The translations under genes were made by a program, and so were the position numbers. Positions 14,600-24,875 of a DNA stretch of 46,814 bases are shown in pieces. The notes beneath the pieces are model-generated. The model was not told the origin of the DNA. It ran no database searches and saw only the letters and a program-made list of their open reading frames with translations. The DNA lies in NCBI GenBank assembly GCA_021775805.1, contig JAJFHD010000037.1:1-46814 (forward strand), in the 5' to 3' direction. Origin of the DNA: Alphaproteobacteria bacterium (GTDB taxonomy: Bacteria > Pseudomonadota > Alphaproteobacteria > Rhizobiales > JAJFHC01). Position 1 is the stretch's first letter; each line of letters opens with the position of its first letter.

Positions 14600-17452
14600 A
14601 TGCCATTCAAACCCACGGACTATTTCGCCTATGATTTCGCCAATCGGCGCCACATCGGTCCTTCACCGTCCGAGATCGAGGAAATGCTGACGGTGGTCGG
14701 CTATGAGACTCTCGACGATTTGATCGACGCGACCGTTCCCGCGGCAATCCGGCAAAAGGAGCCCCTGGACTGGGGACCGGCAATGACCGAGCGCGACGCG
14801 CTTTTTCATATGAAAGAGATCGCCCGCAAGAACAAGGTCCTGACGTCCCTGATCGGCCAGGGCTATCACGGCACCACGACACCCGCCCCGATCTTGCGCA
14901 ACATCCTGGAAAACCCCGCGTGGTACACCGCCTATACACCCTACCAGCCGGAGATTTCCCAGGGCCGCCTCGAAGCCCTGCTCAACTTCCAGACCATGGT
15001 CAGCGACCTGACCGGGCTGGATATTGCCAACGCTTCCCTGCTCGACGAGTCGACCGCGGCGGCCGAAGCCATGACAATGGCGAAACGGGCATCAAAGTCG
15101 AAAGCCAATGCCTTCTTCGTCGATCAGTTCTGCCATCCCCAGAACATCGCCGTCATCCAGACCCGGGCTGCACCGTTGGGCATCGAGATTATAGTCGGTC
15201 AGCCCGACGACGTGGAACCCGACAAGGTGTTTGGTGCGATTTTCCAGTATCCGGGCACCAATGGCTTTGTCCGCGACTTCACGGACACGATTTCGAAACT
15301 CCACGAACACAAGGCCCTCGCCGTCATTGCCGCCGACCCCCTGGCGCTCGCCCTGTTGAAACCGCCGGGAGAAATGGGCGCGGATATCGCGGTCGGCTCC
15401 ACCCAGCGGTTTGGCGTGCCCATGGGCTACGGTGGCCCGCACGCGGCTTACATGGCAACCAGGGATGAATACAAACGCGGCATGCCCGGCCGCATCATCG
15501 GCGTGTCGATCGACAGCCGCGGCAACAAGGCCTATCGCCTGGCACTGCAGACCCGCGAGCAGCATATCCGACGGGAAAAAGCGAACTCCAACGTCTGCAC
15601 GGCCCAGGCCCTGCTGGCGGTCATCGCATCGATGTATGCGGTCTATCACGGGGCCGAGGGCATAACCGCGATTGCCGAGTCGGTTCATCGCAAGACGTCA
15701 CGACTGGCCAAAGGTCTCGAGGAAGGCGGCTTTGACGTCTCCCCCGCGGTGTTCTTCGACACGATCACGGTCGAGGTCGGGTCCCTGCAGAACACCGTCA
15801 TGAAGGCGGCCGTGGCCAACGGCATCAATCTGCGCCGGGTCGGCGAAAACCGGGTCGGCATCAGTCTTGACGAACAGACACGTCCCGAGACCATCGAGGC
15901 CGTCTGGCAAGCGTTCGGCATTGACAAGGAAGACGACAGCCAGGCAAACCGCGAGTACCGCCTGCCGGACGCCATGCTGCGTGACAGCGAAATTCTGACT
16001 CATCCGATTTTCCACCTCAACCGGTCCGAGGCGGAAATCACCCGTTATATGCGCCGCCTTGCAGACCGCGACCTGGCGCTTGATCGCGCGATGATTCCAC
16101 TGGGATCGTGCACCATGAAACTGAATGCGACGGTTGAGATGATCCCGGTCACCTGGCCCGAGTTCGGCAACCTGCATCCATTCGCGCCGGCAGACCAGGC
16201 CGAGGGTTACACCGAAATGATCGAGGATCTGAACGACAAGCTGTGCCAGATCACAGGCTATGACGCGATTTCCCAGCAACCGAATTCCGGCGCGCAGGGA
16301 GAATATGCCGGGTTGCTGACCATCCACGGTTACCACGCCGCAAACGGCCAGTCCGGCCGCAACATCTGCCTTATTCCCACGTCCGCACACGGCACCAACC
16401 CGGCCTCGGCCCAGATGGTCGGCTGGAAGGTGGTCCCGGTCAAGGCGGACGAGAAAGGCAATATCGACCTGGATGATTTTCGCGAGAAAGCCGAGAAGTA
16501 CAGCGACACGCTCGCGGCCTGCATGATCACCTATCCATCAACCCATGGCGTGTTCGAGGAAACCGTAACAGAGGTCTGCGACATCACCCACGAACACGGC
16601 GGTCAGGTTTACATCGACGGCGCGAACATGAACGCCATGGTCGGGCTGGCCCAACCGGGCCAGATTGGAGGCGATGTCAGTCACTTGAACCTGCACAAGA
16701 CCTTCTGCATTCCCCACGGTGGCGGCGGTCCCGGCATGGGCCCGATCGGCGTCAAGTCACACCTGATCGACTATCTGCCCGGTCACCCGGAACACAACTC
16801 GGCGGTGGGCCCGGTGTCGGCTGCACCATTCGGGTCGCCGTCCATCCTGCCGGTCAGTTGGGCCTATGTGCTGCTGATGGGGGGCGAAGGCCTGACCCAG
16901 GCAACCAAGATTGCGATCCTCAACGCCAACTACATCGCTGAACGCCTGAAGGGCGCCTACGGCATATTGTACACCTCGGAAAACGGTCGGGTGGCCCACG
17001 AGTGCATCCTTGATACCCGTCCTCTCGACGACAGTGCCGGCGTTTCCGTCGACGATGTTGCGAAACGTCTTATGGACAGCGGTTTCCATGCGCCAACCAT
17101 GAGCTGGCCGGTCGCCGGAACGCTGATGGTGGAACCGACGGAATCGGAACCCAAGGCCGAGATCGATCGTTTCATCGATGCCATGCTGTCGATTCGCCGG
17201 GAAGCCCAGGACATAGAAGAGGGCAAGATCGATGCCGAAAACAATCCGCTGAAAAATGCGCCGCATACGGTCGCGGACCTGGTCGGAGACTGGGACCGTC
17301 CCTATACCCGCAAGCAGGCGTGTTACCCGGCCGGGTCATTCGGGGTCGACAAATACTGGGTGCCGGTCAACCGGGTCGACAATGCCTATGGCGACAGAAA
17401 CCTGGTGTGCACCTGTCCGCCCATGGAGGACTACGCCGAAGCCGCTGAGTAG
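14600..17452 (+). CDS. gcvP: glycine dehydrogenase (decarboxylating), single-chain P protein
   Basis: A 950-residue PLP enzyme that decarboxylates glycine and loads the aminomethyl group on GcvH. Both homologous halves are fused in one chain, as in E. coli and mitochondria, rather than the split GcvPA/GcvPB form. The N-half has [14 protein letters not shown] and the active-site region [18 protein letters not shown]. The C-half has the PLP lysine K700 in [21 protein letters not shown]. The start ATG follows GAGGGGAGTTATC. The length is normal. It is the last gene of the riboswitch-controlled operon and is followed by a terminator-like hairpin. Confidence 0.98.
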   Translation: MPFKPTDYFAYDFANRRHIGPSPSEIEEMLTVVGYETLDDLIDATVPAAIRQKEPLDWGPAMTERDALFHMKEIARKNKVLTSLIGQGYHGTTTPAPILRNILENPAWYTAYTPYQPEISQGRLEALLNFQTMVSDLTGLDIANASLLDESTAAAEAMTMAKRASKSKANAFFVDQFCHPQNIAVIQTRAAPLGIEIIVGQPDDVEPDKVFGAIFQYPGTNGFVRDFTDTISKLHEHKALAVIAADPLALALLKPPGEMGADIAVGSTQRFGVPMGYGGPHAAYMATRDEYKRGMPGRIIGVSIDSRGNKAYRLALQTREQHIRREKANSNVCTAQALLAVIASMYAVYHGAEGITAIAESVHRKTSRLAKGLEEGGFDVSPAVFFDTITVEVGSLQNTVMKAAVANGINLRRVGENRVGISLDEQTRPETIEAVWQAFGIDKEDDSQANREYRLPDAMLRDSEILTHPIFHLNRSEAEITRYMRRLADRDLALDRAMIPLGSCTMKLNATVEMIPVTWPEFGNLHPFAPADQAEGYTEMIEDLNDKLCQITGYDAISQQPNSGAQGEYAGLLTIHGYHAANGQSGRNICLIPTSAHGTNPASAQMVGWKVVPVKADEKGNIDLDDFREKAEKYSDTLAACMITYPSTHGVFEETVTEVCDITHEHGGQVYIDGANMNAMVGLAQPGQIGGDVSHLNLHKTFCIPHGGGGPGMGPIGVKSHLIDYLPGHPEHNSAVGPVSAAPFGSPSILPVSWAYVLLMGGEGLTQATKIAILNANYIAERLKGAYGILYTSENGRVAHECILDTRPLDDSAGVSVDDVAKRLMDSGFHAPTMSWPVAGTLMVEPTESEPKAEIDRFIDAMLSIRREAQDIEEGKIDAENNPLKNAPHTVADLVGDWDRPYTRKQACYPAGSFGVDKYWVPVNRVDNAYGDRNLVCTCPPMEDYAEAAE

Positions 17453-17494
17453 CCGCGGCCCAGTGGTTTGTCCCTGTGACAGGACGACAAGACG

Positions 17495-17533
17495 ACGCCG
17501 GCTGTTGCCATCTGACAGCCGGCGTATTCGTTT
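17495..17533 (+). terminator. terminator of the gcvTHP operon
   Basis: A perfect 11-bp stem (ACGCCGGCTGT 17495-17505 with ACAGCCGGCGT 17515-17525) has a 9-nt loop, followed by the moderately T-rich ATTCGTTT. It sits about 45 bp after the gcvP stop. Confidence 0.8.
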
Positions 17534-17623
17534 GAAAGCCTCCCCGCACCATGACATTCTGATCGGCAGCGCCGGATGAGGCGCGGATTTCCGGTTAACC
17601 GGATCGGTGTTGAAATTGGAGTT

Positions 17624-17658
17624 CGTCTCACCAGCGATACTGCAGTAAGAGTGAGACG
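17624..17658 (+). promoter_or_regulatory. inverted repeat just upstream of a DMT exporter start
   Basis: CGTCTCAC (17624-17631) and GTGAGACG (17651-17658) form perfect 8-bp arms around 19 nt. The right arm contains the only Shine-Dalgarno-like bases (GAG) and ends 3 bp before the ATG at 17662. It could be a protein operator or an RNA hairpin that masks the ribosome-binding site. Confidence 0.4.
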
Positions 17659-17661
17659 GTC

Positions 17662-18567
17662 ATGACCACGCTTGAAACACCCCGAAGCAGCGGCGCCCTG
17701 GTGGGTATCGGCTGGATGGTGCTGACCGGATTGCTGTTCGTGGCGGTGACCGGCATCGTCCGGCACCTCGGGTCGGACCTGCCGGCTGTCGAGGCGGCCT
17801 TCATCCGCTATGCCTTCGGCCTGATCCTGATCCTGCCTGTTTTAATCAAGTTGCGGTTTCGCTACCCCGGCCACCGGACAATGTCGCTGTTCGGGGTGCG
17901 CGGTCTGATCCACGGCTGTGCCGTCATGTTGTGGTTTTATGCCATGGCACGGATTCCGATCGCCGAGGTCACGGCCATCGGTTACACGGCACCTTTGTTC
18001 ACGACAATCGGAGCGGCTTTGTTTCTGGGCGAGAAACTGCACGTACGCCGGATTCTGGCGATACTGGCGGGGTTTCTCGGCGCCCTCATCATCCTCAGAC
18101 CGGGTCTTGAAGTGATCAAGCTGGGCGCCCTTGCCCAGTTGACCGCAGCGCCGCTTTTTGCCGTGTCGTTTCTTCTGGCCAAACGACTGACCCGCAACCA
18201 GGACCCGGCCTTCATCGTCGCGATGCTCTCGGTCTTCTGCACGATTGTCCTGCTGCCGGGGGCCGTCTGGCAATGGCGGACGCCGACCGGAACCGAGCTT
18301 TTCTGGCTCCTGCTCACCGCCATGTTCGCCACCACCGGGCATTACACGCTGACCCGCGCCATAGAGGCCGCGCCGATCACGGTCACCCAGCCGATATCGT
18401 TTCTGCAACTGGTCTGGGCGACCATTCTGGGCGTCGTCATGTTCGGTGAAGCGGTCGATCCGGTCGTCATCCTTGGTGGCGGCGTGATCATTGGTGCTGC
18501 AACCTACATCTCGCACCGTGAAATGGTCGCCGCGGGCCGCGCGGAACCGAAACTGCCACCGCATTGA
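17662..18567 (+). CDS. EamA/DMT-family transporter
   Basis: This 301-residue inner-membrane protein has about ten predicted membrane segments arranged as two EamA repeats (about 16-145 and 150-285). The conserved features at the ends of the repeats are visible, for example RIPIAEVTAIGYTAPLFTTIGAALFLGEK in the first and TVTQPISFLQLVWATILGVVMFGE in the second. DMT proteins of this type export metabolites or amino acids; the substrate cannot be read from sequence. It stands alone between the gcv terminator and the Hsp70 gene, with an inverted repeat overlapping its start region. It is the first of three DMT proteins in this window. Confidence 0.9.
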   Translation: MTTLETPRSSGALVGIGWMVLTGLLFVAVTGIVRHLGSDLPAVEAAFIRYAFGLILILPVLIKLRFRYPGHRTMSLFGVRGLIHGCAVMLWFYAMARIPIAEVTAIGYTAPLFTTIGAALFLGEKLHVRRILAILAGFLGALIILRPGLEVIKLGALAQLTAAPLFAVSFLLAKRLTRNQDPAFIVAMLSVFCTIVLLPGAVWQWRTPTGTELFWLLLTAMFATTGHYTLTRAIEAAPITVTQPISFLQLVWATILGVVMFGEAVDPVVILGGGVIIGAATYISHREMVAAGRAEPKLPPH

Positions 18568-18699
18568 ACCGTGTCATGTCCGATGAAACACAGCTGAAGG
18601 CTGTCGGCGTATCTTGCCGGCAGACACGAAAATTCGATCGTGTTGATTCACCGTGTGGCGGTGATACTTTAGATACGGGTTACCCGTTAGGTTGTGCAA

Positions 18700-20394
18700 A
18701 TGGCGATAATTGGCATTGATCTTGGAACAACAAACTCCCTGGTGGGCGTCTACCGGGATTCATCGATCGAACTGGTCCGGAATTCTCTGGGTTCTGTATT
18801 GACACCGTCGGTCGTGGCCCTCAGCGACGACGGCGATATTATCGTCGGGCAGACCGCAAAGGAGATGGTGTCAGCGCGCCCCGACCTGGCGGTGTCGTCA
18901 TTCAAACGCTGGATGGGTTCCGACAAGACCACGGCACTCGGCCGGAATTCCTTTCGTGCCGAAGAACTCTCCGCTTTTGTGTTGCGGTCGCTTATAGGCG
19001 ACTTCAAGGACAAGTTTAACGAACCGATCGATGAAATCGTGATTTCGTGTCCGGCCTATTTCAACGACCCTCAGCGGAAAGCCACGATCAATGCAGCGAA
19101 ACTTGCCGGCCTTACGGTGGAGCGGCTTGTCAACGAACCAACCGCCGCCGTGTTGGCCTATGGTCTGGAAATGCGCACCGAGGGCAAGTTCCTGGTGTTC
19201 GATCTGGGCGGTGGAACGTTCGACGTATCCATACTCGACAAATATGACGGGCTTTTTGAGGTACGGGCAACCGCTGGCGACAGCCATCTGGGTGGTGATG
19301 ATTTCACATCGATACTCACCAATCTCCTTCTGACCAGAAACGGTCTCGATGCCGGTGGCCTGGAAGACGGCGAGCGCCGGCGAATCTGGCGTAGCGCCGA
19401 TGACATGAAAACCGCCCTGACAACCCAACAGTCCGTGAACTACGCATTTACCGCGCAAGGCCGCATCGTCGAAGGTGTTCTGGAACGTGAAGAATTTGAA
19501 ACCGAGTGCGCCGGACTGCTGCGCCGGCTGCGCGCGCCACTGGAACGAACGATCCGGGACACATCGCTGTCGATCGATGATCTGGACGCGATTGTCCTGG
19601 TCGGCGGCGCCACGCGAATGCCCATGGTGCGGTCGCTGGTTGCGCGCCTGTTCGGCAAGCTTCCGTTTGTGAACATCAATCCGGATGAAGTTGTTTGCAA
19701 AGGTGCGGCCATCCAGGCGGCTTTGAAAGCCCGGGACCAGTCGATCGAAGATGTTGTGATGACCGACGTTTGCCCGTTTACCCTTGGCATCAGCATATCC
19801 AGGGAACGTCAGGACCGGCGGCGCGAGCAAATCATGTCACCGCTCATTGAACGCAATGCAGTTATCCCCATCAGCCGCAACGACACGTTCATGACGGTCG
19901 ACGATTATCAGACGCGAATAAAGGTGGATGTGTTTCAGGGGGAGAACCTGCGGCCATCCGACAATGTCTTCATTGGCGACCTGACGGTTGAGGTGCCCAG
20001 AAAACCTGCCGGCGAGGAATCCGTCGATGTCCGGTTTACCTACGACATCAATGGTGCTCTCGAAGTCATCGTCAGATCAGAGACGACCGGTAAGACCGAG
20101 CGTGCTGTATTCAGCAACAACAGCGGTTTGTCCGAAGCCGAATTCGACAAGCGCTTCAAACAGCTTGAGAAGATCAAGCTGGCCCCCCGGGAACAGGAGG
20201 AGAACAGGGTTCTGATCATGCGTGCGGAGCGGATTTACACCGAACTCCTGGGCCCTGACCGTCAACTCCTCGCTGATGCCATAAGTCGGTTTTCAAGCAT
20301 TATCGAAGATCAACACGCCGTAGGATTAGAAAGTGAGCGAGAAAACTTCAGCAGATTTCTGGACGAATTTGAACGGTTCACATTCGATGGCTAG
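18700..20394 (+). CDS. hscC: Hsp70-family chaperone, HscC type
   Basis: A 564-residue Hsp70 with a complete ATPase domain: phosphate-1 loop [10 protein letters not shown] (4-13), [22 protein letters not shown], and the adenosine motif LVGGATRMP. The substrate-binding domain is recognisable in the C-terminal third, but the lid is short, giving a length close to E. coli HscC (about 556) and well below DnaK (about 640). ATG 18700 was chosen (TTAGG 8 bp upstream); GTG at 18694 is an in-frame alternative. The next gene starts 11 bp downstream and encodes a J-like membrane protein. This pairing is like E. coli hscC with djlC, so the two probably work as a specialised chaperone pair. Confidence 0.9.
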   Translation: MAIIGIDLGTTNSLVGVYRDSSIELVRNSLGSVLTPSVVALSDDGDIIVGQTAKEMVSARPDLAVSSFKRWMGSDKTTALGRNSFRAEELSAFVLRSLIGDFKDKFNEPIDEIVISCPAYFNDPQRKATINAAKLAGLTVERLVNEPTAAVLAYGLEMRTEGKFLVFDLGGGTFDVSILDKYDGLFEVRATAGDSHLGGDDFTSILTNLLLTRNGLDAGGLEDGERRRIWRSADDMKTALTTQQSVNYAFTAQGRIVEGVLEREEFETECAGLLRRLRAPLERTIRDTSLSIDDLDAIVLVGGATRMPMVRSLVARLFGKLPFVNINPDEVVCKGAAIQAALKARDQSIEDVVMTDVCPFTLGISISRERQDRRREQIMSPLIERNAVIPISRNDTFMTVDDYQTRIKVDVFQGENLRPSDNVFIGDLTVEVPRKPAGEESVDVRFTYDINGALEVIVRSETTGKTERAVFSNNSGLSEAEFDKRFKQLEKIKLAPREQEENRVLIMRAERIYTELLGPDRQLLADAISRFSSIIEDQHAVGLESERENFSRFLDEFERFTFDG

Positions 20395-20405
20395 GGCGGT
20401 CTATC

Positions 20406-21674
20406 ATGTCTGACCGATGGCCGTGGTCCGTACTCGATCTAGAAGAGGATGCCGATGTCGCGCAGATCCGGAAAGCCTACGCGCGCCGGCTCAGATCGGT
20501 GCGCCCTGACGATGATCCCGAGGGTTTTCAGGCGTTGCGTGAAGCCCGGGATGAAGCGTTGGAGTATGCGACATGCAGCGACACATCGCCTGATGGCCGG
20601 GACGACACCGAATCCGGGTTTATTGAACACGATGCGCACGGCCTTGAAAACGCGCCATCGATAACCGCATTCCAGTCTCTGGATCCGGGAACGGCCCATC
20701 CTAAGGCTTATCGGCCGGTCACGGAAACAATCGCCTCGTCACCGCCGGCGTCGGAGGCGTCAACACAAGAAGTATCGGTGAGCGACAACACCGGTCCGGA
20801 AGGCCCGGGACCGGACGACGGCCGGGAACGGTTCATGGAACTTCTGGATGAATCGTCGCCGTCCGGACCGTGGGGCGCGCAGTATCAGCGCTGGTCTGAA
20901 TTGTTTGACGCCTACGAGAAATTGCGTCTCGATTTTCAGCAGGATTTCCTCGGCGATGTTCTGTGGGTGATTTCCGACGAAATTGAGCGGCGCTGGCATG
21001 ACGGCACTGTCCCTCAACTCTACGGGCAACTCCGTGATTTCGAGAACCGTTTCGGACTGCTCTATGAGGACACCATTATCTACAACACCGTCGGTATGGA
21101 CAAAGGCCGCCGTCTCGTGGCGTCGTTGACAGACGCGATGCCCGACGCGTACCGCCCGTCAGGCGCGGCCGAGCCGCCGGAAACCGATGCACCGGTACCG
21201 TCCATCAGCCCCGAGGACGCGGTCATTGCATTCCGTCAAAACGAGAAACTGATTCAGTTCCACCAGAAAAGTTTCGACAAGGGGAAGTTCACCACTTATT
21301 TCGATGTTCTGGCGTTTCTCTTCCCGTTGCCGTGGGCGTTGTATCACCGGCTGTTCCGGCTCGCGTCGTTCGTTGCAATAGTGCAGATACTGCGCGTTGT
21401 GCCCTTTCAGAATTACGTCAAAACCGTTGGTTCGTTGGGGCACATGCTCGCAGTTTTTCAATTGGTGGTTGGCGTCGTCATCGGCTTTCAGGCCCGCAGG
21501 ATGATTGTGGAGTCTGCTGCAAATCGGATAAAACAGATTGACCGGCAAAGAAACTCGGGCTTGGCCAGAACCGACGCTCTTCGCAATATGTCGGCGCCGG
21601 CCGTTGGATTGATGTGGTTCGGTATTGCCGTCGTTGTCCTGGTGTCTGCGGCCAGAGTTTACCTTTGGAGATAG
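20406..21674 (+). CDS. membrane-anchored J-domain-like protein
   Basis: A 422-residue protein with an N-terminal J-domain-like segment (about 5-55): WSVLDLEEDADVAQIRKAYARRL, then RPDDDPEGFQALREARDEAL. The loop tripeptide is RPD (33-35) instead of the catalytic HPD of canonical J-proteins, a variant I associate with this HscC-linked family. A low-complexity acidic/proline linker follows (about 57-150), then a soluble region. At least three hydrophobic segments follow, near 298-333, 344-366 and 401-421, which should anchor it in the inner membrane with the J-like part in the cytosol. It is 11 bp after hscC and surely co-transcribed, so it probably recruits or localises HscC to the membrane. Confidence 0.8.
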   Translation: MSDRWPWSVLDLEEDADVAQIRKAYARRLRSVRPDDDPEGFQALREARDEALEYATCSDTSPDGRDDTESGFIEHDAHGLENAPSITAFQSLDPGTAHPKAYRPVTETIASSPPASEASTQEVSVSDNTGPEGPGPDDGRERFMELLDESSPSGPWGAQYQRWSELFDAYEKLRLDFQQDFLGDVLWVISDEIERRWHDGTVPQLYGQLRDFENRFGLLYEDTIIYNTVGMDKGRRLVASLTDAMPDAYRPSGAAEPPETDAPVPSISPEDAVIAFRQNEKLIQFHQKSFDKGKFTTYFDVLAFLFPLPWALYHRLFRLASFVAIVQILRVVPFQNYVKTVGSLGHMLAVFQLVVGVVIGFQARRMIVESAANRIKQIDRQRNSGLARTDALRNMSAPAVGLMWFGIAVVVLVSAARVYLWR

Positions 21675-21808
21675 GTTCACATGCAAACCGTGCCAAGATG
21701 GAGACCTGCCGGGACAGGCAGCGCGACCGAACCCATCGGGGGGCGACCGATGGCCAGCGCCCAAGGGTGCGTTAATCGCTAAAGGGTGAGCACAGACAAA
21801 GAGTGCCG

Positions 21809-23653
21809 ATGACAGGGACAACGGATATCGAACTGTTTTTGCCGCCACAGGTGGCGCGCCGCGATTGCCGGGGCGGTGGATTTGTTCTGTCGTCGAAATC
21901 GCCCTTGCAGGGCTACCCGGACAGATTGACTGCGTACCTGGACCGATGGGCCGGTGAAACCCCCGATCGGACGTTTCTGGCTGAACGCGGCAGCGACGGC
22001 GGCTGGAGCCGGCACACTTATGCCCGGATCAGAGCACAGGCGAGGTCGGTCGGCCAGGCTCTGCTTGACCGAGGTGTAACGGTTGAGGCTCCGCTGATGA
22101 TCCTGTCCGACAATTCGGTTGCCAATGCCATCATGCAACTGGGCGCGCTCTATGCGGGCGTTCCTTTCTGCCCGGTGTCGCCGGCGTATTCGCTGATGTC
22201 GTCGGACTTTGCAAAACTCAGGCACATCTGCGCCGAACTGACACCGTCGCTGGTGTTTGCCGACGACAGCGAAAGATATGCCGCAGCCTTGTCGGCGCTG
22301 GGTGTCGGCGACGACAGACACGTCCATTCCAGATCGCCTCTTCCCGGCAACCGGTCGACACACATCGCTGATCTGGTTGACGTGCCCCCCGGTGAAGACC
22401 TGGCGTCCGCCACCGACGCCACGGGACCGGACAGCATTGCCAAGATACTCTACACGTCCGGGTCGACCGGCATGCCCAAGGGTGTGATCAATACCCACCG
22501 GATGTTGTGTTCAAACCAGCAGGCCATCGTTCAGATGTGGCCGTTCCTCGAACGCCGCCCGCCGGTGATCGTCGACTGGCTGCCCTGGAACCACACCTTT
22601 GGCGGCAATCACGACTTCAACATGATCCTGGCCAATGGAGGTACGCTCTACATCGATGCCGGCAAACCGGTCCCGGGTCTGGTAGAACGCACCCTGGAAA
22701 ACCTGCGCGATGTCGCGCCGACAATGTATTTCAACGTGCCCCGCGGCTTCGACATGATACTGCCCGATCTCGAGCGCGATGAGCAGTTCAGGGACCACTT
22801 TTTCTCCAATCTCGATCTGATCTTCTATGCTGCTGCGGCCCTGCCGCAAAGCACCTGGGGCAGACTGGAGGCGTTGTCCGAAAAGGCGGTTGGACGACGG
22901 GTCCCCATGACGTCGGCCTGGGGATCGACCGAAACCGCACCCCTGGCCACCAGCGCCCATTACCCGTTGGAACGGGCCGGCGTGATCGGCGTGCCGGCGC
23001 CTGGCGTCGAAATCAAGATGATCCCCAACGGCGGCAAACACGAACTCATGGTCCGCGGCCCCAACGTGACGCCGGGATACTGGCGCCGGCCCGACCTGAC
23101 GGCTGAAGCCTTCGACGACGACGGGTTTTATCACATCGGCGATGCCGGGCGCCTGGAAGACGAGGCCGACCCGTCGCGCGGCATCATCTTTGACGGCCGT
23201 ATCGCCGAGGACTTCAAACTTCTCACCGGCACCTGGGTCAACACCGGGGCGCTTCGCATCGCCCTGCTCGCAGCCTGTGCGCCGCTGATACAGGACGCGG
23301 TGATCACGGGGCACGACAAGGACGAGGTCGGTGCGCTGGTCTTCCCTGCTCAAGCAGCCTGCGCACAGGCGGCTGGCAAGGACCCGGCGACCCGGATTGA
23401 AGATCTGGTCGAAGACCCGTCCCTCACGCAGGCCTTGCTTGAAGGGCTTACCCGGCTGAACGCCCAGGCGGCCGGCACCAGTGGCCGGGTTGCAAGGATT
23501 CTGCTTCTGACCGAGCCGCCCGGCATCGATGCCAACGAGATCACGGACAAAGGCTACATCAACCAACGCGCCGTCCTGACCCGCCGGGCAGATCTGGTGG
23601 AGGCGCTTCATGACGAGACGCCTGGACCCAAGGTTATCATCGCAGCCGGTTAA
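21809..23653 (+). CDS. AMP-forming acyl-CoA ligase, feruloyl-CoA synthase type
   Basis: A 614-residue ANL-superfamily adenylating enzyme. The P-loop TSGSTGMPKG is at 216-225 and the aryl-binding/A5 region appears as MTSAWGSTETAPLA. The A7 motif appears as YHIGDAG, and the A8-like hinge as FDGRIAEDFKLLTGTWV. LPWNHTFGGNHDFNM together with the LLTGTWV hinge is characteristic of the feruloyl-CoA synthase subgroup, which activates hydroxycinnamates such as ferulate with ATP and CoA. The usual partner, enoyl-CoA hydratase/aldolase (Ech), and vanillin dehydrogenase are not adjacent, so the true substrate may be another aryl or acyl acid. ATG 21809 was taken with AAAGAG upstream; GTG 21803 is possible. 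Confidence 0.82.
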   Translation: MTGTTDIELFLPPQVARRDCRGGGFVLSSKSPLQGYPDRLTAYLDRWAGETPDRTFLAERGSDGGWSRHTYARIRAQARSVGQALLDRGVTVEAPLMILSDNSVANAIMQLGALYAGVPFCPVSPAYSLMSSDFAKLRHICAELTPSLVFADDSERYAAALSALGVGDDRHVHSRSPLPGNRSTHIADLVDVPPGEDLASATDATGPDSIAKILYTSGSTGMPKGVINTHRMLCSNQQAIVQMWPFLERRPPVIVDWLPWNHTFGGNHDFNMILANGGTLYIDAGKPVPGLVERTLENLRDVAPTMYFNVPRGFDMILPDLERDEQFRDHFFSNLDLIFYAAAALPQSTWGRLEALSEKAVGRRVPMTSAWGSTETAPLATSAHYPLERAGVIGVPAPGVEIKMIPNGGKHELMVRGPNVTPGYWRRPDLTAEAFDDDGFYHIGDAGRLEDEADPSRGIIFDGRIAEDFKLLTGTWVNTGALRIALLAACAPLIQDAVITGHDKDEVGALVFPAQAACAQAAGKDPATRIEDLVEDPSLTQALLEGLTRLNAQAAGTSGRVARILLLTEPPGIDANEITDKGYINQRAVLTRRADLVEALHDETPGPKVIIAAG

Positions 23654-23764
23654 CCCTGCGTCTATGCTGGCGTCCCGGGCGAACAGTTATGAGGTTCGCT
23701 TTGCTGCCTCCATGTGCGGCAGAGCGCCGCATCTGCTCTGAGGGACGTCGGCCATCAGGAATGT

Positions 23765-23794
23765 TTGATTGGACGAACGGATTTTGTGTATGAT
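23765..23794 (+). promoter_or_regulatory. putative sigma70 promoter of the ATP-grasp gene
   Basis: TTGATT (23765-23770) and TATGAT (23789-23794, 5/6) are separated by 18 bp in an AT-rich island. A transcript would begin near 23801, inside the inverted repeat at 23802-23817, leaving an 80-nt leader. Confidence 0.55.
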
Positions 23795-23801
23795 ACATAT
23801 T

Positions 23802-23817
23802 GTTCTATATAAAGAAC
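23802..23817. promoter_or_regulatory. operator-like inverted repeat GTTCT-N6-AGAAC
   Basis: GTTCT (23802-23806) and AGAAC (23813-23817) flank ATATAA, directly downstream of a good -10 element. A repressor bound here would block initiation of the ATP-grasp gene. The half-site type (GTTC/GAAC) is common for IclR- and TetR-type regulators. No matching regulator gene is adjacent. Confidence 0.4.
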
Positions 23818-23882
23818 GATGTATTTTGCACAACCAGCGTGTTTCGCACAATCAGGCCGGATCCTGGCCGGGAGACGAGAGA

Positions 23883-24875
23883 ATGCCTTCAATTCCGAAA
23901 GTTCACGTCATTCACGAGAACAGCGCCTGGCTGCCGCCGCTCCGGCAGGCACTGGAAAATTCCGGAACGCCTTATGAAGAATGGCTGCTCGATCAGCACC
24001 AGCTTGATTTGCGCGCGACACCGCCGGAAGGCGTCTTTTTCTCCCGCATGAGCGCGTCGAACTACACCCGCGGTCACCTTCATTCCAATAAGAGCACGGA
24101 CATCGTCCTGCGTTGGCTTGAAGCCCACGGCCGGCGGGTCGTCAACGGCAGCAGTGTGTTGCAGTTGGAGATCAACAAGGCGGCCCAGCAGATACTGCTC
24201 GGGTCAGCCGGTATCGCGACGCCTGAGACCGTTGTCGCGGTCGGCCGAAACGAGATACTTGAAGCCGCTGTGTCCCTGGACATAACACCGTTCTTCGTCA
24301 AACCCAATCAGGGCGGCAAGGGCCTGGGCGTTCAGTTGTTCGATTCTGTCGAAGAGCTTGAAAACGCCCTCGAAGCCGGCGGTGTGTCGGATGCGATAGA
24401 CGACGTCTGGCTGGTTCAGGAAAAGATCGATACCAACGACGATTTCATCACCCGGGTCGAATTCGTGGGTGGAAAATTCCACTACGCCGTACGCGTCTAC
24501 AGCGGCGGAAGCTTTGAACTGTGCCCGGCCGATGCCTGCAATGTCGACTTTGAGGAGTTCTGCCCGGCCGATGCAGCGGAGACGCCAGCCGACGCCGGCC
24601 CCAGGTTTGAAATCGACCAGGGATTCGATGATCCTCTGATCGGCCGGCTTGAACAGTTCCTTTCTCAGAACGATATCGAAATTGCCGGTGTGGAGTTCAT
24701 CAGACAGCCCGATGGCACAGCCGTTGTTTACGACGTCAACACCAATACGAATTACAACGCCGGCGCCGAGGAGCGCGCCGGAATCGAGTTCGGCGGCATG
24801 CAGAAGATTGCCGGTTTCCTGACGGATGAACTCTGGCAGGTGAGCGGTCACAGGGAACTTGATCAGGCGGTGTGA
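23883..24875 (+). CDS. ATP-grasp family ligase of unknown substrate (RimK-like)
   Basis: A 330-residue ATP-grasp enzyme. The ATP-binding lysine segment is FFVKPNQGGKGLGVQ (137-151). The adenine/hinge region is VWLVQEKI, and the Mg2+-binding end of the fold appears as VYDVNTNTNYN, in place of the usual E/NxN element. The N-terminal part resembles RimK/LysX-type proteins (PLRQALENSG, VFFSRMSASNYTRGH). Such enzymes join a carboxylate, activated as acyl-phosphate, to an amine or other nucleophile. The ATG follows GGGAGACGAGAGA, a good site; the in-frame region back to 23769 is leader. It has its own promoter and stands just after the feruloyl-CoA-synthase-like gene. The product is unknown. Confidence 0.8.
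   Translation: MPSIPKVHVIHENSAWLPPLRQALENSGTPYEEWLLDQHQLDLRATPPEGVFFSRMSASNYTRGHLHSNKSTDIVLRWLEAHGRRVVNGSSVLQLEINKAAQQILLGSAGIATPETVVAVGRNEILEAAVSLDITPFFVKPNQGGKGLGVQLFDSVEELENALEAGGVSDAIDDVWLVQEKIDTNDDFITRVEFVGGKFHYAVRVYSGGSFELCPADACNVDFEEFCPADAAETPADAGPRFEIDQGFDDPLIGRLEQFLSQNDIEIAGVEFIRQPDGTAVVYDVNTNTNYNAGAEERAGIEFGGMQKIAGFLTDELWQVSGHRELDQAV

Noticed and set aside
21733..21753. CCATCGG-N7-CCGATGG inverted repeat between the J-like gene and the acyl-CoA ligase
   Set aside because: It has no T-tail and no clear relation to a promoter. It could be a weak mRNA hairpin, and the evidence is too thin for a regulatory call.
22511..23611. 366-codon minus-strand frame opposite the acyl-CoA ligase
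   Set aside because: It is an antisense shadow of a gene with all ANL motifs, with no independent evidence.
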